A stretch of 64,000 nucleotides of DNA from Calendula officinalis (lineage: Eukaryota > Streptophyta > Magnoliopsida > Asterales > Asteraceae): contig OY970830.1 of NCBI GenBank assembly GCA_963853835.1, forward strand, positions 39,269,966-39,333,965. Direction: 5' to 3'. The position numbers and the translations under genes were made by a program. The notes below the pieces were generated by a model that was given only the letters and a program-made list of their open reading frames with translations, had not been told where the DNA came from and ran no database searches. Positions 1-11,342 of this stretch are shown here, one piece after another (position 1 is the first letter of the stretch; every line of letters starts with the position of its first letter).

Positions 1-239
1 GCACACCTCATGACCGGGGATACCCCGCGTCATCACGTCATCTCATTTTTACCATAACTCATCAGTTATTTCAATCAAAGACCTCGGCTATCTCATCAAA
101 CGAGTTAGTTATCTAATTATAACTATATATAACTAGTTCAACATCGAGTGAACGTACCTGTATAGTCCCATGGACCCGGTTATAAGCAACCCACATCTAC
201 TTCTATATCTATGAACTCTAGGAGGTTCATACTTACTTA

Positions 240-256
240 CTTCATAAGATACATTT
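240..256. repeat. SINE target-site duplication, left copy
   Basis: 17-bp direct repeat, identical to 491-507. Confidence 0.93.
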
Positions 257-448
257 ACCCCAAGGCTTGTAGCCTAGTGGTATCCAAGGAGGATTTAAGG
301 TGTTGCCCATGACCTATTGGTCATGGGTTCAAGTCCCGTCGTGGACGTGGGGTTTATTCCTCATAGGTGGAAGGTTCGAGGGAAGGCATACTGCCCCTTG
401 TGGATGTCACTGTCTAGGCTCGAACCACTAACTTACTAACTTGCCGTT

Positions 449-490
<42 letters not shown>
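257..490 (+). mobile_element. tRNA-derived SINE with poly(A) tail
   Basis: A 234-bp insertion relative to the partner LTR. Near its 5' end lies a pol III A box (tagcctagtggt, 270-281), and 45 bp further a B box (ggttcaagtcc, 326-336), both very close to tRNA consensus. It ends in an uninterrupted run of about 41 A (450-490). It is bracketed by a perfect 17-bp target-site duplication, cttcataagatacattt at 240-256 and 491-507, which occurs once at the empty site in the right LTR (6110-6126). The long perfect TSD and tail indicate a recent LINE-machinery insertion. The sense strand is plus. Confidence 0.93.
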
Positions 491-492
<2 letters not shown>

Positions 493-507
493 TCATAAGA
501 TACATTT
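491..507. repeat. SINE target-site duplication, right copy
   Basis: 17-bp direct repeat, identical to 240-256, directly after the A run. Confidence 0.93.
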
Positions 508-1808
508 CTTATTTTATCGTCATCATAATACTTTATCTCTTCTTTGACTATAATACACATTTATTATTAGTCACATCATATTAAATTTCATATATATTCG
601 TTCTTCACTTTTATTAGTAAATCTTACCAATAGTACCCATTATTATAAAAATCCTTACCACTTGCTTTACTAATACATATTTATTAATCCAGACTTAGTA
701 TTCTTTCTTTTAATCAATAACTTTATTATTATGGTTCATTAATGAAGATTTCCATAACCACTTTAGTTTATCATATTTACTTCCAAAATCACCAATCATA
801 CTAGACATGTTCTAGTATCACATTATGCCTACTTTCATATCTTTTCAATCACCATATTTATCAATAAAGACCCAATAAAATATCATACGTATTTTTAACA
901 ACTATTTGCTATGTACTCAGTTTAAAAGTCTCATGTACTCACATTAGCAATTAATGCTCCAAATGTGTTCTTCACACCCAATCCTTTTGCTTCAACAAGC
1001 TGGAAGACTTCACCAAAGCCTATCATATTAATCACAACTTGATCAACAACAAATACTACAAATAATAACCCCTTTTATCACTAGGATCCTTTAACAACAC
1101 TTTCCCCCAATTTGAATGATTTCCAAAACCCTAGGTTTTACCAAATCTTAAGATTCTTACAAATCTTAACCATACACTTGTTTCCTTTGATAAAATACCA
1201 TTTATTAAGTGTACACAATATTTATTTCATCATTAACCACAAATCCAAGAACTTGGGTTTCAAACCCAAGCTTCAAGATCCATAGATCTAAAGCTACAAC
1301 TACAAAGGAGTGAAGATATACCTTTAATCTTCAACTAGGAGTGAAGTATCACAAGATTTGACCAAGAAATCGGCTCCAAATGACCCTTTGCACCTAAAAT
1401 CGCATACACACTCGTTGGGAGAGAAACTAAGGTTTGAGATGGCATGAAATGAGCCAAAACCCGACTTTAATGGTGTGCCTGACAAGTTCGCGACGTGAAC
1501 TAGAAGTTCGCGCAGCGAACTTCCCTTGTCGCGAACTTCTTCGCGTCGCTAACTAGTCGCGAACTCCGATCGTCCAAAACCCCAAAGTCTCTGCCCGATC
1601 CTCGCGGTCGCGAGGCACAGTTCGCGCCGCAAACTGCCCGTCCCAGATAGGCTGCAATTTTTGACCTTTGTCTCGACCTGGTTTCGTCCATAACTTTCTC
1701 ATACGGTGTCCGAATGACACGAAACCAATTCCTACGCTCTTTAAACAATTTATCCTTAATTATCATATTTTCATAGAATTTATTTATTCGCAAATTCGGG
1801 TCGTTACA

Positions 1809-1824
1809 ACTATCCACCCCTTAA
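1809..1824 (-). promoter_or_regulatory. polypurine tract of G1
   Basis: Read on the minus strand this is a purine run (aaggggtggatagt) immediately before the LTR. It is nearly identical to the run at 49638-49651 of the intact plus-strand gypsy element. It primes plus-strand DNA synthesis. Confidence 0.75.
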
Positions 1825-4800
1825 AAGTATTCCGTCCTCGGAATCACTCAAAAATTTCCAACCCTCATTCGACCGAGCATTCTGCTCCAATTCCACTGTG
1901 GTTGTTACTATTAAACATTTCTCATCTCAATTCAACCAACAATTTACATTTAAACATTCGCTTAAACCCGTTAGGTCCAAACGGTCAAAACCCAATCTTA
2001 AACTTATAATGCTTAAACGGGTTAAAATTATCACAATTTGACCATAACACTTTCAATTCTTCAATCAATCCTTTTATTCATAACAATGATATGACACAAT
2101 CATCACAATTAGCTAAATGACTAGAACGAATGTCGAAGTCTAGCCTCGACCAAGTCGCCATCTTCCAACATCATCTAACCTTTGACTTAAGCACAAAGTC
2201 AACTGTACCTTAACAATTTCTTTATTCACTAGAGATTCCATTAATCCTCCTTTCCATTATAATCGACATTTAATTTATGATCCATCAATAATCATATACT
2301 CGATTCCCAAACTCAATTCTAAACACCCAACGGGTCAAAGTCGCATAATCTGACTATAATTCTTTTAATTATTCCATTAATCCCTTCACATACATACAAC
2401 CGATACATTATGCTCTCATCATTCACTAGTCATTCGAAACGAGAGTCAAAGCTCATCCTTGACCAAGTCAACCAATTCACAAATTGACTAATCTTGACTT
2501 TTGCATAAGGTTAACCATACTTTCCCAAATAAACAAATTCCCTACTCACGGGATATCATCCTCGACTTATCACTTCCAGTTATATTCATTATTGTTTCCT
2601 TAACAATTCCCGTTTTTCCTACTTTTAAATTTCTCTCCAAACAAGTAGAAAGTCGCGCCTTTACTTAAGGTCACACTAGCATTTACCGTTTCTTAACCTT
2701 TATTTGGTTACTTATACCATTACTGCATATTCTTTCAATCATCTTTGTATCACAACGATCATTTTCATAACCTTCCATTTTCAATTATCGGTATTAGATT
2801 CTCTACCGCAACATAATCCACATTTCTATACGAATTTTACCATATCTCGGTTATTAATAACAACCTTCTTGCTAAAAGCATCTCCTTTCTCAAAATCTAA
2901 AAGTCGTAGGCATCTCCTACCCATACATGGCCCAAATGCAACCCATCAAGATATAAACTGTCACAGTGATTGGAACATCTCCAATCACAGAATGGAACCA
3001 TTGGGATTCGCCCAACCGATTCCATCCCCAACCATCATAGTAGCCGGGGATCCCCCGAACTACCACATCATCTTTTCCTCATTCTATAATGCATACTATA
3101 CGAGTATACATCTTCTCACCTCACATAATTTTACCACTATTTTACACATTTAATTGTCTACTTATTCATCATGCACTTTTGCACCCTTCCCATAATATCA
3201 CATTACTATTTTCTTTCATATTTAACATATTTTCAATTGGACATACTACTTAACACGTTTCATATAACATTACCTTTTCATTATCATATGCCTTCAACGG
3301 CCATCACATAATGCACATGCATTGTACCCCGCGGGTAAACTATTAAAATTTCCGATTACTATATATCGTTTCAATTACACATTGACCACCCTTAACCGAT
3401 TCATTTCCTTATTATCAAATTTCCAAATCTTTTATCACCACTGGGTAACCACCAATCTATTCCATTTACCATATTTCACCGGCCAGCCGGTCATCTTTGA
3501 GTCAACCAACCAACTCCGGTCTACACTCGTGACCCATGACTTAGCACCCAATAGCTCAACACTCGATGTTCCACTTTTATACATCGTGAGACTTAGAAAT
3601 ATTCGTTTTCCAACCGTAGTCTCATACTACCCCATGACATATACCACCATACCATTACTATAACACGTAACCCACAATTGTTTTCTTACCCTTAATATCA
3701 AATTCATCATTACTGTCACAAATCTTAACATGGCCATATGCCAACTTTTTACTCAACCACTTTCGACAACCAAAATTCGTCATCCCCGACACTTATTCTT
3801 TTCCACATGTTTCCCATTTATAAGTTCTAAGACATCACTATACCTCAGTCATTCTTTTCTTTACCATTTACGTGTAACAATCATTACATTACTTATCCGG
3901 CTTCTCGCCGAACATCCAAGTTCCATTTCCCAAGGTTTCTATTTCTAGAATTCCACTCCACACTAACATTTCTTACCAAGACTTATTACTTCCTTGTACC
4001 ACTATCCTTTTGTTGAAACACATTTACCATCCTCGCGGTTCGTCCTTTGATACTACATAATTGCATTAACTCTTATATCCTTACTACATGCTACACACTT
4101 ATCTATAATCCTTTCAAACACATATTTCCTTACACATAACTAACCGGGAAGACTATTCCCAAAAATAAATCTTCACGACATACGACTCATCTCCAATTTC
4201 TATGAGCACCAATTCGTGCAACAACCAAACAATTAAGCCGTAATCACATAACATCCATTTTACTTAAGATTCCCGAGGTTGTATCATGAACCCCTCCTCT
4301 AGGTATTCTTCCGGGCAGACTTCCCCTTTCAACTCACTCGTGAGTTCCTTTCACAACATCTTATACCGTGCTATCTTTCCCAAAGTTTCATACAACATTC
4401 CACCGTGTCAACGCCTCATCCTTCAATAACCGTGATGCCAAAGTCACCATATAATTTTTTTTCCTTCGTTTGCTACTATCTAGCACTTGCTCAATCTACC
4501 GAATCCACCAAATCGTGACCTCCGGCTCAGAACCTCTGAATTACCCAACAATTTTACATGCTATGAAGCCCTTATACAACATCCTTCCATTTCTTCCGGG
4601 TAGGTCTTGCTACCTTTATATGTAGATACTTCCCACTGCGGACTTCGCCACTCGATGACTCTTCCTTCACATGGGTATTGGAATCATTCCACCTACCCTC
4701 ATTCATTCGATTATCCAAAATCTGGTTCATATCCTCATTCTTAACTCTTCCCAATTTAGTGGAGCTCGTCCACTTTTCACATTCATTCTTTCGCCATACC

Positions 4801-5088
4801 AACGTATTCAACAAACAAGATTCAAACGGCCAATTCAACAGTCGAAAACAACATAATTAGATCAGAACATGGCATTTCTCACAGGGGTCGGCCCTATCAT
4901 ACGAATGCCCTACGGCCTCAAAAGACTCACATTGCACAATTCACAACAACTTCTATAGGTCTCCTAGGTTCAACCCTAAGCTTAACATAAAGTCTCAAGG
5001 TCAACCTATCGATCTCAAGGAATCTTACATTCCTATTGCTACAGTCTAAGACTAGGATGGACATCCAACCTAATTCACTTAAACTATA
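1825..5088 (-). other. non-coding internal region of G1
   Basis: AT-rich sequence between PPT and PBS. The first bases next to the PPT still resemble the end of the gypsy pol gene, and about 200 bp next to the PBS match the leader of the element at 43069. Between these I see no conserved retroelement motif (no zinc knuckle, DSG, YxDD/FxDD or HHCC). The short open frames here are not convincing genes. Confidence 0.6.
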
Positions 5089-5100
5089 GCTCTGATACCA
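5089..5100 (-). promoter_or_regulatory. primer-binding site (initiator-Met tRNA) of G1
   Basis: The reverse complement reads TGGTATCAGAGC, the standard plant initiator-Met PBS. It lies 3 bp from the LTR end at 5104. Confidence 0.9.
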
Positions 5101-5103
5101 AGT

Positions 5104-7070
5104 TGTAACACCCTTATTTTTTTATAACATCGTTTAAAAGATTTAAAATACGATTTCCAACATTTTCCATGAAATCCAAAATACAGTTTAACAAAAACTT
5201 TAAAACCTTTATCAGAGTATACAAAAATACGGTGTCACCAAGTATATCAAAACCATAGGCAAACGGGATCTACCTACGAGCTCCCGAGCTAAACATAACA
5301 AGGCCACTCCTAGTGCAACCTTCTATCGCTTCAAACCTGTACCTGAGTACATAGCCACAAAACAAACGTAGTACGTGAGACAAAATAGTCTCGTGAGATG
5401 CATGGGTTTTAGACCCCAATAATAAAAGTCATTTCATAAATATATAAACATATATATACTACATCAATACCATTTAGTCACCCTATTGTGACCCTATCGA
5501 TCTCACTTCCCTAGCAAACATAACTAGTAGCTAAACATATAGGTACCTGAAGCACAATCATAGCTAGTACATAAACATATACGTACTAGAAGCATCAACA
5601 TAACTAGTATATAAACATATATATACTAGAAGCACATTAACTTATTAACCAGGAATCCCCGGCATTAATAAGCCTCAACCGAATCTAATACATAAACATA
5701 TATGTACTAGAAACATACCAGGGATCCCCCGAATTGCTCAAGATAACGGCGAGAGGGAATCGCCCAATCTACCGATACCTGCCTTACTCGCCGGACCTTC
5801 CTCCAGTTAGCAAGGCTACTACCGTGGATGAGTCGATGGGAATCCACCCAACTGCCCCTCACTCCATACCTCATGACAGGGGATCCACCGCGTCATCACG
5901 TCATCTCATTCTTACCATAACTCATCAGTTATTTCAATCAAAGACCTCGGCTATCACATCAATCAGCAAACAAGTTAGTTATCTAATTATAACTATATAT
6001 AACTAGTTCAACATCGAGTGAACGTACCTGTATAGTCCCATGGACCCGGTCATAAGCAACCCACATCTACTTCTATATCTATGAACTCTAGGAGGTCCAT
6101 ACTTACTTACTTCATAAGATACATTTCTTATTTTATCGTCATCATAATACTTTATCTCTTCTTTGACTATAATACACATTTATTATTAGTCACATCATAT
6201 TAAATTTCATATATATTCGTTCTTCACTATTATCAGTAAATCTTACCAATAGTACCCATTATTATAAAAATCCTTACCACTTGCTTTACTAATACATATT
6301 TATTAATCCAGACTTAGTGTTCTTTCTTTTAATCAATAACTTTATTATTATGGTTCATTAATGAAGATTTCCATAACCACTTTAGTTTATCATATTTACT
6401 TCCAAAATCACCAATCATACTAGACATGTTCTAGTATCACATTATGCCTACTTTCATATCTTTTCAATCACCATCTTTATCAAAATATTTATCAATAAAG
6501 ACCCAATAAAATATCATACGTATTTTTAACAACTATTTGCTATGTACTCAGTTTAAAAGTCTCATGTACTCACCTTAGCAATTAATGCTCCAAATGTGTT
6601 CTTCACACCCAATCCTTTTGCTTCAACAAGCTGGAAGACTTCACCAAAGCCTATCATATTAATCACAACTTGATCAACAACAAACACTACTAATAATAAC
6701 CCCTTTTATCACTAGGATCCTTTAACAACACTTTCCCCCTATTTGAATGATTTCCAAAACCCTAGGTTTTACCAAATCTTAAGATTCTTACAAATCTTAA
6801 CCATACACTTGTTTCCTTTGATAAAATACCATCTATTAAGTGTACACAATATTTGTTTTATCATTAACCACAAATCCAAGAACTAGGGTTTCAAACCCAA
6901 GCTTCAAGATCCATAGATCTAAAGCTAAAACTACAAAGGAGTGAAGATATACCTTTAATCTTCAACTATGAGTGAAGTATCACAAGATTTGACCAAGAAA
7001 TCAGGTCCAAATGACCCTTTGCACCCAAAATCGCATACACACTCATTGGGAGAGAAACTAAGGTTTGAGA
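5104..7070 (-). repeat. 5' LTR of G1, truncated at the right
   Basis: Begins tgtaacaccc at 5104. It matches the left LTR up to about 7070, where the sequence switches within a few bases (gaga/cgacatt) to copia RT sequence just past the YVDD motif. The breakpoint has short local similarity, as expected of illegitimate joining. Confidence 0.85.
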
Positions 7071-7071
7071 C

Positions 7072-7716
7072 GACATTATTCTCACTTCATCTTCTGAAAC
7101 ACTTCGACATAAACTAATGTCTAGCCTTTCTCGTGAATTTGCAATGAAAGACCTAGGTCCGTTAAGTTATTTTTTGGGTATCGCGGTTACACGTACCACT
7201 CATGGTCTTTTTCTTAACCAAACACTATACGCCAAAGACATTATTGAACGGGCAGATATGTCTTCTTGCAAACCCGCTCACACACCAGTTGATACCAATG
7301 CAAAATTAAGCAGCATCTCAGGAGATATATATTCGGACCCAACACTATCTCGTTCTAGAGCAGAAGCAGAGTATCGGGGAGTTGCAAACGTTGTATCTGA
7401 AACATGTTGGACACGTAATCTTTTACTTGAACTACAATGTCCACTTAACAAAGCGTCGATTGTGTATTGTGACAATGTAAGTGCAATCTACCTTTCAGAA
7501 AATCCAGCTCAACATCAACGTACTAAGCATATCGAAATGGCCATTCATTTTGTCAGAGAAAAGGTTGCACGTGGTCTGGTTCGCGTGCTACACGTTCCAT
7601 CTCGATATAAAATTGCCGATGTATTCACTAAAGGTTTACCACGTGTCTTGTTTGATGATTTTCGTGACAGTCTCAGCATTCGACCTCCTCCCGCTTCGAC
7701 TGCGGGGGAGTATTAG
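7072..7716 (+). pseudogene. 3' end of copia pol (RT C-terminus and RNase H), internally deleted
   Basis: Open from 7072 to a TAG at 7714-7716. It starts at the last Asp of the YVDD motif and runs through the RT end (AMKDLGPLSYFLGIAVTRTT), then straight into RNase H (AEAEYRGVANVV, DNVSAIYLSENPAQHQRTKH, IADVFTKGLP). It is a near-identical copy of 19449-20412. Relative to that copy it lacks 315 bp between two ccaacac repeats (19720 and 20035), which keeps the frame but removes the first catalytic part of RNase H. Unlike the longer copy it still has a sense codon where 20059-20061 is TAA. It is cut off upstream and non-functional alone. Confidence 0.88.
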
Positions 7717-7717
7717 C

Positions 7718-7931
7718 TGTACTATTAGCTATACACTAGTGTACTACATTGTAGTATTGTACTACATTGCTCTTCATTAGTTGTACATTAAAGAGCATAT
7801 TATCATAGCCTAGAATAGATCCAATAATTATGTTTTTACCATAGATGGACATAAAGTGTATCCTATAAATTGCATTGTAAATGAATGTGAAAAGCACAAC
7901 GACTGATTCCTAAATCTCTTATATTCTTACA
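7718..7931 (+). repeat. copia LTR, shared 5' LTR of Copia-1
   Basis: 214 bp, TGTA...TACA. It is the same length as the LTR at 20414-20627, with about six differences by eye. It is preceded by pol 3' sequence and a PPT (ggggga near 7704-7710), as a 3' LTR would be, and followed by a PBS, as a 5' LTR would be. So it serves two internal regions. Confidence 0.85.
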
Positions 7932-7943
7932 TGGTATCAGGCT
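7932..7943 (+). promoter_or_regulatory. primer-binding site of Copia-1
   Basis: tggtatcaggct directly follows the LTR end. It matches the initiator-Met PBS for nine bases and then drifts. Confidence 0.75.
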
Positions 7944-7966
7944 TTTAAACATCCTTTCTCGACCTC

Positions 7967-7971
7967 CATCT
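7967..7971. repeat. Copia-2 target-site duplication, left (CATCT)
   Basis: catct directly before the Copia-2 LTR, identical to 16053-16057. Removing the insert and one copy rejoins the Copia-1 leader. Confidence 0.9.
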
Positions 7972-8673
7972 TATAGGAAAACCTAGTAGGATTCACATGG
8001 CGGAACTTGAATCCCACATACCGGATCTCTACTAGTCAATGAGATCACAAGAACATTAAGATGATGAACATTACCTTTAGATTGCTAAAGAAGTGATCCA
8101 CCTCTACTGCACCACCTGAACACGCTTCAAGACCGCGTTGTACCAACAAAGCAACACACAAGAAACCGTGTGTGTTTGTGTGTCGTTCGTCGACCGAACA
8201 AGCAAAACTGAAAACCCCCTTTGGGGTTCTTTCCGATCGGCCGAACAAGAGAGGAGGGAAGGAGATCTCTAGCGTTCTTTTTGTGTTGTAATGTGTAACC
8301 TAAACCCTAATCTTAGTCCCTTATTTATAAGGGATTAAGTTACCATTAGGTCCTTGGAGTTTAATTATGTTTAATTACATAATTAAACTTCCTATTAACA
8401 CTTTAAACCCTTGGACTTTTACTAGTTAATTAATTAACTATTAATTAACTTGTCCGTTAAATATTTAACTTAATATTTAACTTTTCCTCTTAAATAATAA
8501 TTAACTTATTATTATTTATTCTCTTATTTATAATTAACCTAACTAGTTATTTATTCCACACAACTTACTTTATTCGGTTGTCCATTCTTAGGTGTGTAGT
8601 GGTGTGACCCTTTAGTGCCTTATAACATTGGACACGGTGACACGTTTACTTATCTGTGCACATAAATCCTTCA
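7972..8673 (-). repeat. 3' LTR of Copia-2
   Basis: 702 bp. Matches 15357-16052 throughout. Confidence 0.92.
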
Positions 8674-9541
8674 GACTCCCACTTGTGCAAGTTAAGTATC
8701 ACTTACTGATCATCGTTGGCCTAAAGCGGTCCCTAGCCAGACATTTAGGATAACCACGTTATAAGAACTCTTACATCTGGAGATAATATTCATAAATGAA
8801 TAACACTAACAGATTTTTCCTTTCACATCATGATATTTCTTAATTTGTGTAATAGACATGGAGCAGGGATCTTGTTCTATATACTCGAATTTTCTCGACA
8901 CTGATTTCGACTTTCTGCAGTAACGGATTACCGAATGATCTAATCATTCTCCGAGTGCGGCCACGCATTTCAGTAGTCTTAATCGTCGAGCGGCCATGAA
9001 ATATTTCTTCTAGTAAAAGAAGGTGCAAATTTCATCTTGACAATTTGCGTTATCTTGCCCACGACTTCCGCTGTCTTAGTCAGGTTCCTTATGATCACCA
9101 TTTTACGGTGTGACGTTAGATAAATGCTAAAGATCAGAAGTTGTCGCGTCTCAAACCAACACGTCTCAGGTCAGAGGACATCTACTCGAAATTACTCATG
9201 CTTAGGCTCCATGAAGTAATCTCGATCTTTTGGTCACGTCTAATGTTTAGAAAACTCTGTAAACATCTATGAATATTTATTTTAACAACACTTGTTTCTC
9301 TATTTAATAACTATGAATAGATAAATATTCATAATGGCATTAACCCCTGAATATAGCTCCCAGTAAATTCAAGCAACCACAGACATTTAGATACTCAAAA
9401 CTTTGTGTATCAAGGATAGGTTTAAAACATGTTAAGAATAGACAATTTGAAAAATTACGTAAAACCTCCTATTTCAATCCCACGAAATGTTATTACATAA
9501 TGTATCGATTTCAAATATGTCTATGAATCTAATCAAAATTA
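8674..9541 (-). other. Copia-2 3' untranslated internal region with PPT
   Basis: Next to the LTR the minus strand reads as a purine-rich tract (aagtgggagtc), the copia-type PPT. The remaining roughly 850 bp have no coding signal I recognise. Confidence 0.65.
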
Positions 9542-10018
9542 CTAGCTACCAATATCTAGGTACTGCATGCCTATAGCTTGCACATGTTTCTCATGCTTTG
9601 GTCCAGCTAGTGGTTTTGTCAACGGGTCAGCAACGTTGTCATCCGTTGGTATTTTCTTAATTATAATATCACCTTCTCTAACATACTCACGTATGAGGTG
9701 ATACTTTCTGCGCACATGCCTGGTCTTTTGATGCTCTCTTGGTTCAACAGCTTGCGCTATTGTTCCACTATTATCACAGAATATTTCGATGGGTCTAAAG
9801 ATACTGGCAATAACTCTAAGATCTTCGATAAAATTCTTAAGCCACATGGCTTCCTTCCCAGCATCATTTGCCGCAATGTATTCAGCCTCTGTAGTCGAAT
9901 CTGCTATCGTATCTTGTTTCTTACTCTTCCAAGATATAGTTCCTCCATTTAGTGTGAATACAAATCCCGATTGTGATTTGTAATCGTCTATGTCGGTTTG
10001 GAAGCTTGCATCTTGTAA
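9542..10018 (-). pseudogene. Copia-2 RNase H domain
   Basis: Continues the RT frame after a frameshift near 10018. It contains DASFQTDIDDYKSQSGFVF, SKKQDTIADSTTEAEYIAA, CDNSGTIAQAVEPREHQKT and ADPLTKPLAGPKHEKHVQ, ending with TAG at 9542-9544. These are the standard copia RNase H blocks including the first catalytic Asp (TDASF-type block), the EAEY glutamate and the CDN aspartate. It would degrade the RNA strand during reverse transcription. The domain is complete but separated from RT by the frameshift. Confidence 0.88.
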
Positions 10019-11153
10019 CCAGTTACACGCAATTCTTCCATTGACCCTCCAAAGACCAAGAACATTTCTTTCGTCCTTCTCAAATACTTGAGAATGTTCT
10101 TGACAGCCACCCAATGGGCCTCACCAGGATTCTTTTGATATCTGCTCATAAGACTTATGGAGTAAGAAATATCGGGCCTAGTACATAACATGTCATACAT
10201 GATTGATCCAATTGCCGAAGCATATGGGACCAAACTCATCCTAGCTATTTCCTTGCTAGATGTAGGACTCTGAGCTTTGCTCAGTGTAATGCCATGTGTC
10301 ATTGGAATGAGACCTCTCTTGGAATCAGTCATACTGAATCTCTTCAGTACTTTGTCAATGAATGTACTTTGACTAAGTCCAATAAGCCGCCTAGATCTAT
10401 CTCTATAGATATTTATACCCAGTATAAATGCGGCTTCTCCCAAGTCTTTCATCTGGAAACATTTACCTAACCAGGATTTTACTCCTTGTAATGCTGGTAT
10501 ATCGTTTCCTATGAGCTGTATGTCATCAGCATACAAGACTACGAAGATTACTATGCTCCCACTGAATTTTATGTAGACACACGCCTCGAACTCACTCTTG
10601 ACAAAACCAAATTCTTTGATTCTTTTTTAAAGGGTAAGTTCCAACTTCTAGATGCTTGCTTTAATCCATAAATGGATTTTAGCAATTTGCATAATTTATC
10701 AGAATTCTTTGGATCAGTAAAACCATCCGGTTGTATCCTGAATACGTCCTCATTCAACTCCCTGTTAAGGAAGGCGGTTTTAACATCCATCTGCCATATC
10801 TTATAGTCGTAATATGCTGATATGGCCATAAGAATTCTGATAGACTTAAGCATAGCGACCGGCGAGTAGGTTTCAGAATAATCCACACCATGTGTTTGCG
10901 TGAAACCCTTCGCGACAAGTCGTGCTTTGTAAGTATGCACTTTCCCATCCATGTCAGTTTTCTTCTTGAAAACCCACTTGCATCCAACAGCTCGTGACTG
11001 TGGTGGCAAGTCTGATAACACCCAAACTTGGTTGTCATACATGGATTGCATCTCTGCTTCCATAGCCTCGAGCCATCTTTCAGACTCTACGCCATCAGCA
11101 GCCTCGCTGTAGGTCAATGGTTCTAGTATACTTCCATCATCTTCATCGATCAC
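9988..11153 (-). pseudogene. Copia-2 reverse transcriptase
   Basis: Two open pieces, 11153-10569 and 10536-9988, separated by a frameshift in the palm domain. The first has WLEAMEAEMQSMYDNQVW, CKWVFKKKTDMDGKVHTYKA, ARLVAKGFTQTHGVDYSETY and the first catalytic Asp in WQMDVKTAFLN. The second begins at the YADD catalytic box (YADDIQLIGND) and continues with MKDLGEAAFILGINIYRDRS and MLCTRPDISYSISLMSRYQ. It runs out of frame near 10018, where RNase H continues. All catalytic aspartates are visible but no single frame spans them. Confidence 0.9.
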
Positions 11154-11342
11154 GAATCCAAGATACCTAACTGGTTCTTGGCGTGGTCTACTGGACCTAC
11201 GAGGGTTGCGTGTTTCTTCTTCCTCAACCGGTGGGTCTGGTTGGGGATCAACAATTCTTTGTTGAACTAATGGTTCGACTGAAGTCGTAGGTGGATCTTC
11301 GTTCTCTTCAATTTCTTGAAGTTCTATTTCTTTTCTTGGAGT

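Larger units (their letters stand above)
1..1808 (-). repeat. 3' LTR of G1 (window-truncated, SINE-bearing)
   Basis: The inner end is fixed by gttaca at 1803-1808, followed by the polypurine tract read on the minus strand. It matches 5863-7070 and continues to 1808 where the other LTR is cut. A SINE and its duplicated target occupy 240-507. Positions 1487-1650 hold a cluster of GTTCGCG/CGCGAAC repeats seen in the other gypsy LTRs of this window. Confidence 0.85.
1..7070 (-). mobile_element. Ty3/gypsy-type LTR element G1, non-autonomous, truncated
   Basis: Read on the minus strand, the 5' LTR is at 5104-7070, the PBS at 5089-5100, the internal region at 1809-5103 and the 3' LTR at 1-1808 (running off the window start). 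The two LTR copies align closely, with roughly 17 substitutions over about 1.2 kb by eye plus small indels and the SINE in the left copy. The PBS-side leader and the PPT-side end match the intact element at 43069-51364, so both belong to one lineage. The roughly 3.3-kb internal region has no recognisable gag, RT or integrase in any frame, so this looks like a LARD-like non-autonomous derivative. The right LTR ends abruptly at 7070 against copia sequence and lacks the roughly 370 bp that correspond to 1440-1808. Confidence 0.8.

Noticed and set aside
257..340. Functional tRNA gene
   Set aside because: A and B boxes are present but no cloverleaf closes and a poly(A) tail and TSD follow; it is a SINE.
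2704..4860. Several 60-150 aa ORFs inside G1
   Set aside because: No homology signal, overlapping frames on both strands, and location in decayed or non-coding retroelement interior.
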